Shown in pieces: positions 1-5,893 of a stretch of 7,207 nucleotides of DNA. The position numbers and the translations under genes are program-made. The stretch's first letter is position 1. The number at the start of each line of letters is the position of its first letter. Below the pieces are notes generated by a model that saw nothing but the letters and a program-made list of their open reading frames with translations, had not been told where the DNA came from and did not search any database. The DNA is from Rhodoferax sp. UBA4409 (GTDB taxonomy: Bacteria > Pseudomonadota > Gammaproteobacteria > Burkholderiales > Burkholderiaceae_C). The DNA is taken from contig DGQR01000169.1 of the NCBI GenBank assembly GCA_002390825.1, forward strand, positions 1,420 through 8,626, given 5' to 3'.

Positions 1-1
1 G

Positions 2-601
2 CTCAACACCTGGGAGGTGGACCGCGATCGCCTGTTTGCCAACACCGAAATCCACGACATTTCGGTCGCCATCGGCGTAGATCCGCACGGCCCCAACGAC
101 ACGCCCGACTTGAGCGGCCTGCGCTACGGCAAGGTCTGCATCTTGAGCGATGCGGACGTGGACGGCTCGCACATCCAGGTGCTGCTGCTCACGCTGTTTT
201 TCCGCCATTTCCCCAAGCTGATCGAGACCGGCCATGTGTATGTGGCGCGCCCCCCGCTGTTCCGTGTGGATGCGCCAGCCCGCGGCAAAAAGCCCGCCAG
301 CAAAGCCTACGCGCTGGACGAAGGCGAACTCACCGCCATCCTCGACAAGTTGCGCAAAGAGGGCGTGCGCGAAGGGGCCTGGTCCATCAGCCGCTTCAAA
401 GGCTTGGGCGAGATGAATGCCGAACAGCTGTGGGACACCACGCTCAACCCCGACACCCGCCGCCTGTTGCCGGTGATGCTGGGCGCTGTCAATTTCGGTG
501 ACACCGAGTCGCTGATTACCAAGCTCATGGGCAAGGGCGAAGCGGCCTCTCGCCGCGAGCTGATGGAGCTGCATGGCGACTCGGTAGAGATCGACGTCTG
601 A
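2..601 (+). CDS. parE: DNA topoisomerase IV subunit B, C-terminal part (5' end outside window)
   Basis: ParE is the ATPase subunit of topoisomerase IV, which decatenates daughter chromosomes together with ParC. The frame is open from base 2, so the gene enters from the left; only the last 199 residues are present, roughly the final third of a ~630-650 aa protein. The ATPase and transducer domains are therefore missing. Visible are the TOPRIM acidic motif SDADVDGSHI (codons at 146-175), which binds the catalytic Mg2+, and the conserved tail motif RFKGLGEMNAEQLWDTTLNP shared by GyrB and ParE. The short tail after the TOPRIM domain and the downstream parC favour ParE over GyrB. The stop TGA (599-601) overlaps the ATG of the next gene by one base, implying co-transcription and translational coupling. 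The GTG at 17 is internal and is not the start. Confidence 0.95.
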   Translation, partial: LNTWEVDRDRLFANTEIHDISVAIGVDPHGPNDTPDLSGLRYGKVCILSDADVDGSHIQVLLLTLFFRHFPKLIETGHVYVARPPLFRVDAPARGKKPASKAYALDEGELTAILDKLRKEGVREGAWSISRFKGLGEMNAEQLWDTTLNPDTRRLLPVMLGAVNFGDTESLITKLMGKGEAASRRELMELHGDSVEIDV

Positions 602-1527
602 TGCACCTGCGTGCCGCTGTGTCCCGTTTTGCTATGAAAAATGTAGCTGCTTGCGCATTATTTATGTGCGCTACGGCCGCTTTTGATGCCAAAGCCGACG
701 TGTGGGTCTATGTAGACCCGCAGGGGCAGTCGCACTTTTCAGCCGAGCAAACCGACGAGCGGTACACCCTGTTTTTCCGCGCCTCTATCCGTGGCCTGAA
801 GGCAGGGGCTGACGCCACCGCACCGCAGGCGGCAGTACCCCAGGCACCCGAGGTATCGCCCGAGCTGTCGCCCAAGTTGGCAGCGTTTTTTGACAACTCC
901 CCGCGCTACCGCAAAGCCCAGCCCTTGCTGCAAGAGGCCGCGCGCAAGTACCGCCTGGACTACGAGCTGCTCAAGGCGCTGGTGACCACCGAGTCCGGCT
1001 TTGAGCCCACTGCGGTGTCACCCAAAGGCGCTATCGGACTCATGCAAGTGATGCCGGATACGGCGCGCCGCTTCGGGGTCGACAGCGACCGCTGGATGTC
1101 GGTGGAAGCCAAGCTGGCCGATCCCAAAATCAATGTCGGCATCGGCGCGCGCTATTTGCGCTTGTTGCTCGACATGTTCCCCGGCCGCACCGATTTGGCC
1201 CTCGCCTCGTACAACGCAGGGGAGGGCGCGGTCCAGCGTGCCGGCAACAAAGTGCCCAATTACAAAGAAACCCAGAACTACGTCGCCACCGTGACGGAGC
1301 TCTACGCCGCGCTCAAGCCCCCGGCCCCCGCCAAAGCGCCCACGCCGCAAGCGGCGGGCGGTAAGCCGGTGCTCAACCCCTATGGCGACGGCTACGTGCT
1401 GTCGGGCTCCCGCACCGCCTATGTGCTGGCGCCCAGCACCATGCCCGGTGGCGCCGTCGGGCGCGGCAACATGATGACCCCGGCCTTGCCCGCGGCCCTT
1501 GAAGAATCCCGGATTGCAGTGGACTGA
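601..1527 (+). CDS. Secreted lytic transglycosylase, SLT/GH23 domain
   Basis: This 308-aa protein is predicted to cleave peptidoglycan glycan strands in the periplasm, forming 1,6-anhydro-MurNAc ends. Residues 1-32 look like a Sec signal peptide: Arg/Lys-rich start, hydrophobic AACALFMCATAAF, then cleavage near AKA. Residues 33-60 (VWVYVDPQGQSHFS...) resemble the small DUF4124-like segment often seen in front of proteobacterial SLT domains. The SLT domain covers about 110-240. It shows the catalytic Glu in ESGF (E131), the GAIGLMQVMPDTARRFGV motif (143-160) and the SYNAGEGAV motif (203-211). The Pro/Ala-rich tail after ~238 looks disordered. The ATG at 601 overlaps the parE stop; an internal ATG at 634 would also leave a good signal peptide and cannot be excluded. 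The gene is sandwiched in a parE-parC operon, 11 bp ahead of parC. The exact subfamily is not assigned. Confidence 0.92.
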   Translation: MHLRAAVSRFAMKNVAACALFMCATAAFDAKADVWVYVDPQGQSHFSAEQTDERYTLFFRASIRGLKAGADATAPQAAVPQAPEVSPELSPKLAAFFDNSPRYRKAQPLLQEAARKYRLDYELLKALVTTESGFEPTAVSPKGAIGLMQVMPDTARRFGVDSDRWMSVEAKLADPKINVGIGARYLRLLLDMFPGRTDLALASYNAGEGAVQRAGNKVPNYKETQNYVATVTELYAALKPPAPAKAPTPQAAGGKPVLNPYGDGYVLSGSRTAYVLAPSTMPGGAVGRGNMMTPALPAALEESRIAVD

Positions 1528-1538
1528 ACTGAAGAAAC

Positions 1539-3944
1539 ATGACTGACCAAACCACGCTCGATTTGATCCCCGAACCCGCTGAACCGACAGGCCCGGTGCC
1601 TCCCGGTGAGGACGGCGAACTCAACCTCGCCACCTACGCCCAGCGCGCTTACCTGGAGTACGCTCTCTCCGTCGTCAAGGGCCGTGCCCTGCCCGACGTC
1701 TGCGATGGCCTCAAGCCGGTGCAGCGCCGCATTTTGTACAGCATGGGCCGCATGGGCCTGGGCTTTGGCGGTGCCAACGGCAATGCCGGTGCCAAGCCGG
1801 TCAAGAGCGCCCGCGTGGTGGGTGATGTGCTGGGCCGTTTTCACCCGCACGGCGACCAGTCGGCTTACGACGCACTGGTGCGCATGGCGCAAGACTTTTC
1901 GCAGCGCTACCCGCTGGTGGACGGCCAAGGCAACTTCGGCTCCCGAGACGGCGATGGCGCCGCTGCCATGCGCTACACCGAAGCCCGCCTGGCCAAAATC
2001 ACCACGCTGCTGCTCGACGAAATCGACCAGGGTACGGTGGACTTCCAGCCCAACTACGACGGCTCCACCGAAGAGCCCCGCCAGTTGCCCGCACGCCTGC
2101 CGTTCAGCTTGCTCAATGGCGCTAGCGGCATTGCTGTGGGCCTGGCCACCGAAATCCCCAGCCACAACCTGCGCGAAGTGGCCGACGCTTGCGTGGCGCT
2201 AATCAAAAACGACAAGCTGTCAGACGACGAACTCTTCACTCTGATCCCTGGCCCGGATTTCCCTGGTGGCGGTCAGATCATCAGCAGCGCGGGCGACATT
2301 GCCGATGCCTATCGCAGCGGACGCGGCAGCCTCAAGGTGCGCGCGCGTTGGAAGATTGAAGACCTGGCCCGCGGCCAATGGCAGCTGGTGGTCACCGAGC
2401 TGCCACCCGGTGTGAGCAGCCAGCGTGTGTTGGAAGAGATCGAAGAACTCACCAACCCCAAAGTCAAGGCTGGCAAAAAAGCCCTGAGCCAAGACCAAAC
2501 CCAGCTCAAGGCCAGCATCTTGAGCGTGTTGGATGTGGTGCGGGATGAATCCAACAAAGATGCGATGGTTCGCCTGGTGTTCGAGCCCAAGAGCCGCACA
2601 GTCGAGCAGCAGGAGCTGATCACCGCACTGCTGGCCCACACCAGCCTCGAAACCTCGTCGCCGATCAACCTCACCATGGTGGGGCTGGATGGCAAGCCGG
2701 TGCAAAAGTCACTGCGCCAAATGCTCAACGAGTGGATCAGCTTCCGCCAGACCACGATTGAAAAGCGCAGCCGCCACCGCTTGGGCAAGGTGCTGGACCG
2801 TATCCACATCCTGGAAGGCCGCCAGACGGTGTTGCTCAACATCGATGAGGTGATTGCCATCATCCGCAACAGCGACGAGCCCAAGGTCGCGCTGATTGCC
2901 CGCTTCAACTTGAGCGACCGCCAGGCTGAAGACATTCTTGAAATTCGCCTGCGCCAATTGGCGCGTTTGGAAGCCATCAAGATCGAGCAAGAGCTCTCCG
3001 AGCTCCGCACCGAGCAAGGCAAGCTGGAAGAAATTCTGGGCAGCCCCGCTGCACTACGCCGCCTGATGATTAAAGAGATCGAGGCGGACGCCAAAGTGTT
3101 TGCCGACGCGCGCCGCACCCTCATTCAGGCCGAGAAAAAGGCTGTGGCAGAAGTGAAGGTGGTGGACGAGCCTGTGACCGTGGTGGTGTCCGAAAAAGGC
3201 TGGGTGCGTGCCCGCACCGGCCACGGCCACGAGGCGTCTACCTTTGCCTTCAAGGCGGGTGACGGCTTGTATGGCACCTTCGAGTGCCGCACGGTGGATA
3301 CGCTGCTGGTGTTCGGCTCCAACGGGCGCATCTACACCGTGCCGGTGTCTGCACTGCCCGGTGGGCGGGGCGATGGCCAGCCGGTCACCACGTTGCTGGA
3401 GCTGGAAAGCGGCACACAAATTTTGTATTACTTCGCCGGCCCGGCCAGCGCGCAGTTGCTGCTGTCCGGCAGCGGCGGCTACGGCTTTATTGCGAGTGTG
3501 GAGAACATGACCTCGCGCCAGAAGGCCGGCAAGGCCTTTGTGGGTGTAGGCGAGGGCGAAACGCTCTGTGCGCCGTCTGTGGTGTCGGGTGCGCAAGGCA
3601 AGGTCACCGTCGCGGGCACTCCAGCCACGTTGGTGTCACCAGCGACCCACGTGGCCTGCGCGTCCACCGGTGGGCGCATCTTGACCTTTGAGATCACCGA
3701 ACTCAAGACTATGGCCAACGGCGGCCGCGGTTTGATGCTGATTGATCTGGAAGCCAAAGACACCCTGGCCGGCGCTGCCGCCTACACCCGCAGCATCCGC
3801 ATCGACGGCATCGGCCGCGGCGGCAAAGAGCGGGACGAAACCCTGGAAATCCGCAGCCTCAACAACGCCCGCGCAGCGCGTGGCCGCAAGGGCAAAGCGG
3901 CGGACTTGGGCTTTAAGCCGAACCGGATTACGCGGGTGGAGTGA
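1539..3944 (+). CDS. parC: DNA topoisomerase IV subunit A
   Basis: ParC is the DNA-cleaving and religating subunit of topoisomerase IV, acting as ParC2ParE2 in the cytoplasm. The 801-aa product is somewhat longer than E. coli ParC (~750 aa), with a Pro/Glu-rich N-terminal extension of ~25 residues. The breakage-reunion domain begins near residue 30 (YAQRAYLEYALSVVKGRALP). The catalytic Arg-Tyr pair is R145-Y146 in AAAMRYTEARL. The HPHGD motif is at 102-106, followed by Q107 and D111, which align with E. coli quinolone positions S80 and E84. The motif QPNYDGSTEEPRQLPARLP and GIAVGLATEIPSHNL are typical of ParC. A coiled-coil tower lies at about 390-530, and the rest is the beta-pinwheel C-terminal domain. 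The start is preceded by a weak TGAAG-type ribosome site. It follows the transglycosylase gene by 11 bp, so parE, the transglycosylase gene and parC probably form one operon. Confidence 0.96.
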   Translation: MTDQTTLDLIPEPAEPTGPVPPGEDGELNLATYAQRAYLEYALSVVKGRALPDVCDGLKPVQRRILYSMGRMGLGFGGANGNAGAKPVKSARVVGDVLGRFHPHGDQSAYDALVRMAQDFSQRYPLVDGQGNFGSRDGDGAAAMRYTEARLAKITTLLLDEIDQGTVDFQPNYDGSTEEPRQLPARLPFSLLNGASGIAVGLATEIPSHNLREVADACVALIKNDKLSDDELFTLIPGPDFPGGGQIISSAGDIADAYRSGRGSLKVRARWKIEDLARGQWQLVVTELPPGVSSQRVLEEIEELTNPKVKAGKKALSQDQTQLKASILSVLDVVRDESNKDAMVRLVFEPKSRTVEQQELITALLAHTSLETSSPINLTMVGLDGKPVQKSLRQMLNEWISFRQTTIEKRSRHRLGKVLDRIHILEGRQTVLLNIDEVIAIIRNSDEPKVALIARFNLSDRQAEDILEIRLRQLARLEAIKIEQELSELRTEQGKLEEILGSPAALRRLMIKEIEADAKVFADARRTLIQAEKKAVAEVKVVDEPVTVVVSEKGWVRARTGHGHEASTFAFKAGDGLYGTFECRTVDTLLVFGSNGRIYTVPVSALPGGRGDGQPVTTLLELESGTQILYYFAGPASAQLLLSGSGGYGFIASVENMTSRQKAGKAFVGVGEGETLCAPSVVSGAQGKVTVAGTPATLVSPATHVACASTGGRILTFEITELKTMANGGRGLMLIDLEAKDTLAGAAAYTRSIRIDGIGRGGKERDETLEIRSLNNARAARGRKGKAADLGFKPNRITRVE

Positions 3945-3952
3945 TTGGAGAA

Positions 3953-3976
3953 GCAGCCGGGAGAGCCGGCTGCTTT
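3953..3976 (+). terminator. Probable terminator hairpin of the parE-parC operon
   Basis: GCAGCCGG (3953-3960) pairs perfectly with CCGGCTGC (3966-3973) across a GAGAG loop, nine bases after the parC stop. Only three T residues follow, so it may be a weak intrinsic or rho-assisted terminator. It marks the end of the housekeeping operon and the beginning of the cassette-like DNA. A second, overlapping hairpin GCTGC-TTT-GCAGC (3969-3981) could compete with it. Confidence 0.6.
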
Positions 3977-4010
3977 GCAGCGGTAGCGGTCACTCATCAA
4001 CATTTAAACC

Positions 4011-4071
4011 ATTGCGGCCCCTCTACCAAAGTAACCTGCAGGTTCCGCGACGAACATACTTTTAATTAGCA
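4011..4071 (+). other. Degenerate recombination-site-like sequence (copy A), core ATTAGCA
   Basis: This stretch contains the 12-bp palindrome AACCTGCAGGTT (4033-4044), then CATACTTTTA and a core-like ATTAGCA (4065-4071) that overlaps the ATG of the next gene. It aligns loosely with 4696-4764, where the sequence ATTGGCGCCC...CCTGCAGGTT...CATACC...TTAC leads into a standard core GTTAGGC. I infer that it is a decayed or divergent insertion site, either an attC right end or an attI-like sequence. The first core base is A instead of G, so recombination activity is doubtful. Confidence 0.3.
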
Positions 4072-4406
4072 TGCAGATCATTGCTACCAAAGTCACTGCA
4101 GCGCTAACTGGCGCGTGGACAGTTATGGGTATGAGCACTTACGTAATGTGGGCTGATCACCAGGCGCCGAGCGCTACTACTACCACTGTAGGTTTTTTTC
4201 TCGCTGCACTGGTTTTCCTCTTAGTACCTTGTATTCTTTTTGTAGCAGGGCCGCAATGGTTTAAGTTCGGAATACGTGACACATTCAGCGCGGAGTATTG
4301 GAAAGCTTTTCGACAAGTCGGTATCCGCGGACTTTGCTGGTTCTTCGGTGGGTCTGCCTTTGGTACGGTGTATTTGCCTTTGCTAGAAAGACTTTATACA
4401 AATTAG
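4071..4406 (+). CDS. Small membrane protein of unknown function, three predicted TM helices
   Basis: The 111-aa product is not one I recognise. Three hydrophobic segments are visible: about 8-27 (VTAALTGAWTVMGMSTYVMW), 39-60 (TVGFFLAALVFLLVPCILFV) and 84-105 (GIRGLCWFFGGSAFGTVYLP). A Thr/Ser-rich loop and a charged amphipathic stretch (RDTFSAEYWKAFRQ) separate them, so an inner-membrane location is likely. No Shine-Dalgarno sequence precedes the ATG, which overlaps a core-like 7-mer (ATTAGCA). A matching but imperfect inverse core TGCTACC follows the stop at 4414. Base composition is clearly lower in GC than parC. This may be the cargo of a decayed first cassette. It could alternatively be an ordinary chromosomal gene. 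The hydrophobic pattern and length support a real gene. Confidence 0.65.
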   Translation: MQIIATKVTAALTGAWTVMGMSTYVMWADHQAPSATTTTVGFFLAALVFLLVPCILFVAGPQWFKFGIRDTFSAEYWKAFRQVGIRGLCWFFGGSAFGTVYLPLLERLYTN

Positions 4407-4411
4407 CAAGC

Positions 4412-4461
4412 GATGCTACCCAATCGCCTTTTGCGGAGCTAAAGCATTAGTGATTGGCATC
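4412..4461 (+). other. Possible degenerate attC after the first unit
   Basis: GATGC and CAATC (4412-4425, separated by TACC) can pair with GATTGGCATC (4452-4461), giving an interrupted stem. TGCTACC (4414-4420) differs by one base from TGCTAAC, the inverse complement expected for a cassette opening with the TTAGCA of 4066-4071. No clear core site closes it on the right. I regard it as a plausible relic only. Confidence 0.25.
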
Positions 4462-4481
4462 AAGCGCTCCAAAGGGCCGTT

Positions 4482-4521
4482 ATCAGCCTGTTGGCGCCTC
4501 GGCTTCGCAGCGGAAGCGGAC
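4482..4521. repeat. 40-bp perfect direct repeat, copy 1
   Basis: This 40-base block, starting ATCAGCCTGTTGGCG and ending GGAAGCGGAC, is identical to 5598-5637. Weaker similarity extends ~27 bp to the left (TCAAGCGCTCC here, TCGAAGCGCACC there). Inside it GCTTC and GAAGC can form a small hairpin around GCAGCG. Both copies lie in gene-poor segments of the cassette region. Confidence 0.9.
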
Positions 4522-4606
4522 GTCCAAAAAACACCCGATTGGGGGATGTTCAAGCTAGCTCAGAGGCGCAACACTCGTGAAATCAGCGACTCACTTTATT
4601 GCTTAC

Positions 4607-4633
4607 AAAGTGCGGGATTTGCCCGACTTTTTT
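4607..4633 (+). terminator. Intrinsic terminator
   Basis: AAAGT plus CGGG (4607-4616, one bulged G at 4612) pairs with CCCG plus ACTTT (4622-4630) across a five-base loop. A run of six T residues spans 4628-4633. It is the best intrinsic terminator in the window. It would stop transcripts coming from 4071-4406 or read-through from parC, separating them from the canonical cassettes starting at 4758. Confidence 0.7.
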
Positions 4634-4695
4634 AGAACTGTACAAACGCACATGAATATTTCAGATATTTAGTCTGCGAAGTGCTTTCCAGCGCA

Positions 4696-4764
4696 ATTGG
4701 CGCCCAGTTTATCCCGCAGCCTCCAGAATATCCTGCAGGTTTTTCGGCATACCTTACGTTAGGC
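4696..4764 (+). other. Insertion site of the first canonical cassette (copy B), core GTTAGGC
   Basis: The core GTTAGGC (4758-4764) matches the canonical GTTRRRY and is the exact reverse complement of GCCTAAC at 5110-5116, so it opens the first well-defined cassette. To its left is CCTGCAGGTT (4732-4741), shared with copy A at 4035-4044. No RYYYAAC inverse core is found within ~130 bp upstream. The site therefore lacks the left half of a normal attC and could be an attI-like site or a truncated attC. Confidence 0.55.
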
Positions 4765-4788
4765 CACAAGTTACCCTGAGGGAATCAG

Positions 4789-5115
4789 ATGTTTACGCGA
4801 ATCACACTAAGCCGCTTCGAGGTTTATTCTGTCTACAAACTCATCTTCATCGGGCTTGCCTGTTCCCTGATTCCGCTTAGTGTTGTCTTTGGCGTCTTCG
4901 CTCTCTTTGGTGCCAATACAGTGAACTGGAATGGTCAACCTCTTCATGGAATTCTTGGCTTCATCGCCTCACCATTAATAGGTGCCTTCATAACACTCTT
5001 CTTCACCGGCCTCTTGGGTACTGCGTGCATATTCGGTCTCTGGCTCTTCTCAAAGGTAAAGCCTCTTTCGCTCTGGGGCAAGGGTGTCAGGTACCACACC
5101 GAAGATGCGGCCTAA
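4789..5115 (+). CDS. Cassette-encoded small membrane protein of unknown function
   Basis: The 108-aa product is strongly hydrophobic, with a helix at about 18-41 (LIFIGLACSLIPLSVVFGVF) and a long hydrophobic stretch at 53-87, enough for two closely packed helices. The C-terminal ~20 residues are polar and basic (KVKPLSLWGKGVRYHTEDAA). It is probably an inner-membrane protein; I do not know its function, although the look is that of small hypothetical membrane proteins common in cassettes. GAGGGA (4778-4783) sits five bases before the ATG, so the cassette carries its own ribosome site. The gene starts 24 bp after the core, and its TAA stop lies inside the inverse core GCCTAAC, which is typical of cassettes. 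Confidence 0.8.
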   Translation: MFTRITLSRFEVYSVYKLIFIGLACSLIPLSVVFGVFALFGANTVNWNGQPLHGILGFIASPLIGAFITLFFTGLLGTACIFGLWLFSKVKPLSLWGKGVRYHTEDAA

Positions 5116-5172
5116 CCGCTTCCTTCGAGCGGACCTGCCTTCGGTGTAGTCCGCTTAAGTCAAACGTTAAAG
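5110..5172 (+). other. attC recombination site of the 4789-5115 cassette
   Basis: The inverse core GCCTAAC (5110-5116) and the core GTTAAAG (5166-5172) bound a 63-bp imperfect palindrome. AGCGGAC (5128-5134) pairs with GTCCGCT (5149-5155), and CTTC/G and AAG extend the stem with an extra unpaired base and a mismatch on the left. Such unpaired bases are expected of the folded attC strand recognised by IntI. The final core base is G rather than Y. This is the clearest 60-bp-type attC in the window, together with 6471-6527. Confidence 0.85.
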
Positions 5173-5175
5173 CCC

Positions 5176-5511
5176 ATGACCTTCTCACTCGTTCTGACTG
5201 GCGAATCAAGTTACCCGAAGGAGCATTGCTGCGCCGAAATGGCCGAGCAGGCGAACATGGCGTTTCCTGAGGCGAAGAGTCCTTTGCTGGGTTCAACCGA
5301 TAAACGTATCTATTGGTCACCTGTATTCGACGAGTACGGGCTTATCTGCCAACCTTCCGCAGAAATCCTTCAAATTCACCACTGTCCCTTTTGTGGTTCT
5401 CGCCTCCCTGAATCCAGACGAGACATTTGGTTCGAAAAGTTAGAGAAGGAAGGCTGGAAGACTTGGGGCGACCCAATTCCAATCGAGTTGCTTTCACCTG
5501 ACTGGAAGTAG
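5176..5511 (+). CDS. Small Cys-rich, probably zinc-binding protein (DUF6980-like)
   Basis: The 111-aa product has an N-terminal Cys pair (HCCAEM, C18-C19), the segment YWSPVFDEYGLICQ (46-59) and the knuckle HHCPFCGSRLPESRRD (68-83). A C-terminal acidic/aromatic part follows (FEKLEKEGW). From memory this combination (CC..., FDEYG, CPWCG-x-LP-x-S-x-RD) matches the small DUF6980 family; I could not search. The Cys pair plus CPFC probably bind one zinc ion. No enzymatic role is known to me. The ATG lies only three bases after the core GTTAAAG and has no Shine-Dalgarno sequence. Translation may depend on re-initiation from the previous cassette, whose stop is 60 bp upstream. The stop TAG touches the inverse core CTTTAAC (5512-5518). 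Confidence 0.82.
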   Translation: MTFSLVLTGESSYPKEHCCAEMAEQANMAFPEAKSPLLGSTDKRIYWSPVFDEYGLICQPSAEILQIHHCPFCGSRLPESRRDIWFEKLEKEGWKTWGDPIPIELLSPDWK

Positions 5512-5568
5512 CTTTAACCCGTTGCTTTATCGGACGGTTGCGCTGCCCGCTGAGCGCCAACTTTAACG
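5512..5568 (+). other. attC recombination site of the 5176-5511 cassette, with atypical core
   Basis: The inverse core CTTTAAC (5512-5518) is the exact complement of the cassette's opening GTTAAAG. The right end reads GCGCCAAC followed by TTTAACG (5562-5568), in the place where CCAAC-GTTRRRY is normally found. GTTGCGCT (5537-5544) pairs with AGCG-CAAC (5553-5561) leaving one unpaired C (5557). The core has T instead of the invariant first G, so the site may be inactivated or the boundary may be an old recombination scar. Confidence 0.65.
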
Positions 5569-5758
5569 ACTGCCTCGAAGCGCACCTAATGTCTGTAATC
5601 AGCCTGTTGGCGCCTCGGCTTCGCAGCGGAAGCGGACTGTCAATGAAGACGCCGCGCTCTCGGTTGTTGCAGGGTTCGGCCATTCTGTTATCACCATCAA
5701 ATTGCATCCGACGTCAAAATGCGCAATGAAATCAAAGAGTTCCTGAGCTGGCGTTAAC
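5562..5758 (+). other. Short cassette unit without a convincing gene
   Basis: The segment opens with TTTAACG (5562-5568) and closes with CGTTAAC (5752-5758), complementary over six of seven bases, which is the cassette signature. In between lies copy 2 of the 40-bp repeat (5598-5637). No frame carries a full gene. One frame reads through ...NEDAALSVVAGFGHSVITIK (from 5642) to a TGA at 5741-5743. Another ends with MRNEIKEFLSWR and a TAA (5755-5757) inside the inverse core, the usual place for a cassette stop. The two fragments might be one gene broken by a frameshift near 5705-5715, but this is a guess. Confidence 0.45.
5598..5637. repeat. 40-bp perfect direct repeat, copy 2
   Basis: Identical over 40 bases to 4482-4521, with about 27 more bases of partial similarity on the left side (5571-5597). 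It begins about 30 bp after the atypical core at 5562. The two copies are in the same orientation, 1116 bp apart. Confidence 0.9.
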
Positions 5759-5795
5759 GGTGCTCATAAGCAAGCCGCCTTGTTCATAAGCAGGT

Positions 5796-5823
5796 TTGCA
5801 GGGTTTGGCCTCATTTTTATAGT
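5796..5823 (+). promoter_or_regulatory. Weak candidate sigma-70 promoter
   Basis: TTGCAG (5796-5801) and TATAGT (5818-5823) are separated by 16 bp; the -10 element matches five of six consensus bases and the -35 three of six. It would drive the short ORF at 5894 and the cassette gene at 5955. The next ~60 bases contain no other strong elements. The call rests on similarity alone. Confidence 0.25.
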
Positions 5824-5882
5824 TGGCCACGCTGCATCGGGTCTGACTAATCGGATATAAATCAAGCACTTCAAGAATCCAC

Positions 5883-5889
5883 GGGAGGA
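5883..5889 (+). promoter_or_regulatory. Strong ribosome binding site ahead of a 17-codon ORF
   Basis: GGGAGGA sits four to five bases ahead of the ATG at 5894. It is the best Shine-Dalgarno match in the cassette region. No gene of normal length starts there, which suggests that it serves the short ORF and perhaps, by re-initiation, the cassette gene at 5955. Confidence 0.55.
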
Positions 5890-5893
5890 AAAC

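Larger units (their letters stand above)
4408..4757. other. Gene-poor stretch between the first two membrane-protein genes
   Basis: These 350 bases hold no convincing gene. They contain the possible attC relic (4412-4461), copy 1 of the 40-bp repeat (4482-4521), a good hairpin terminator (4607-4633) and the left part of the site that ends in the GTTAGGC core at 4758. A GTG-start frame of 61 codons (4450-4635) runs through it. It lacks a ribosome site, includes the repeat and stops inside the terminator T-run, so I do not call it a gene. Confidence 0.6.

Noticed and set aside
1419..2165. 248-codon frame on the - strand opposite the transglycosylase and parC
   Set aside because: High GC and codon bias of parC create long shadow frames; the + strand protein motifs are unambiguous.
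2309..3124. 271-codon Arg/Ser-rich frame on the - strand
   Set aside because: It is a shadow of the parC tower domain with low-complexity composition.
4450..4635. 61-codon GTG-start frame between the first two membrane-protein genes
   Set aside because: It has no ribosome site, includes the 40-bp repeat and stops inside the T-run of a terminator; the composition is not gene-like.
3945..4757. Integrase gene or remnant on either strand
   Set aside because: No frame shows tyrosine recombinase motifs or the IntI-specific segment; none is of suitable length.
5342..5707. 121-codon frame on the - strand
   Set aside because: It is antisense to the Cys-rich gene and spans an attC and the repeat; its stretch opposite 5342-5511 is a shadow.
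5538..5729. 63-codon frame on the + strand
   Set aside because: It starts inside the attC stem, crosses the repeat, and its stop has no relation to the cassette end.
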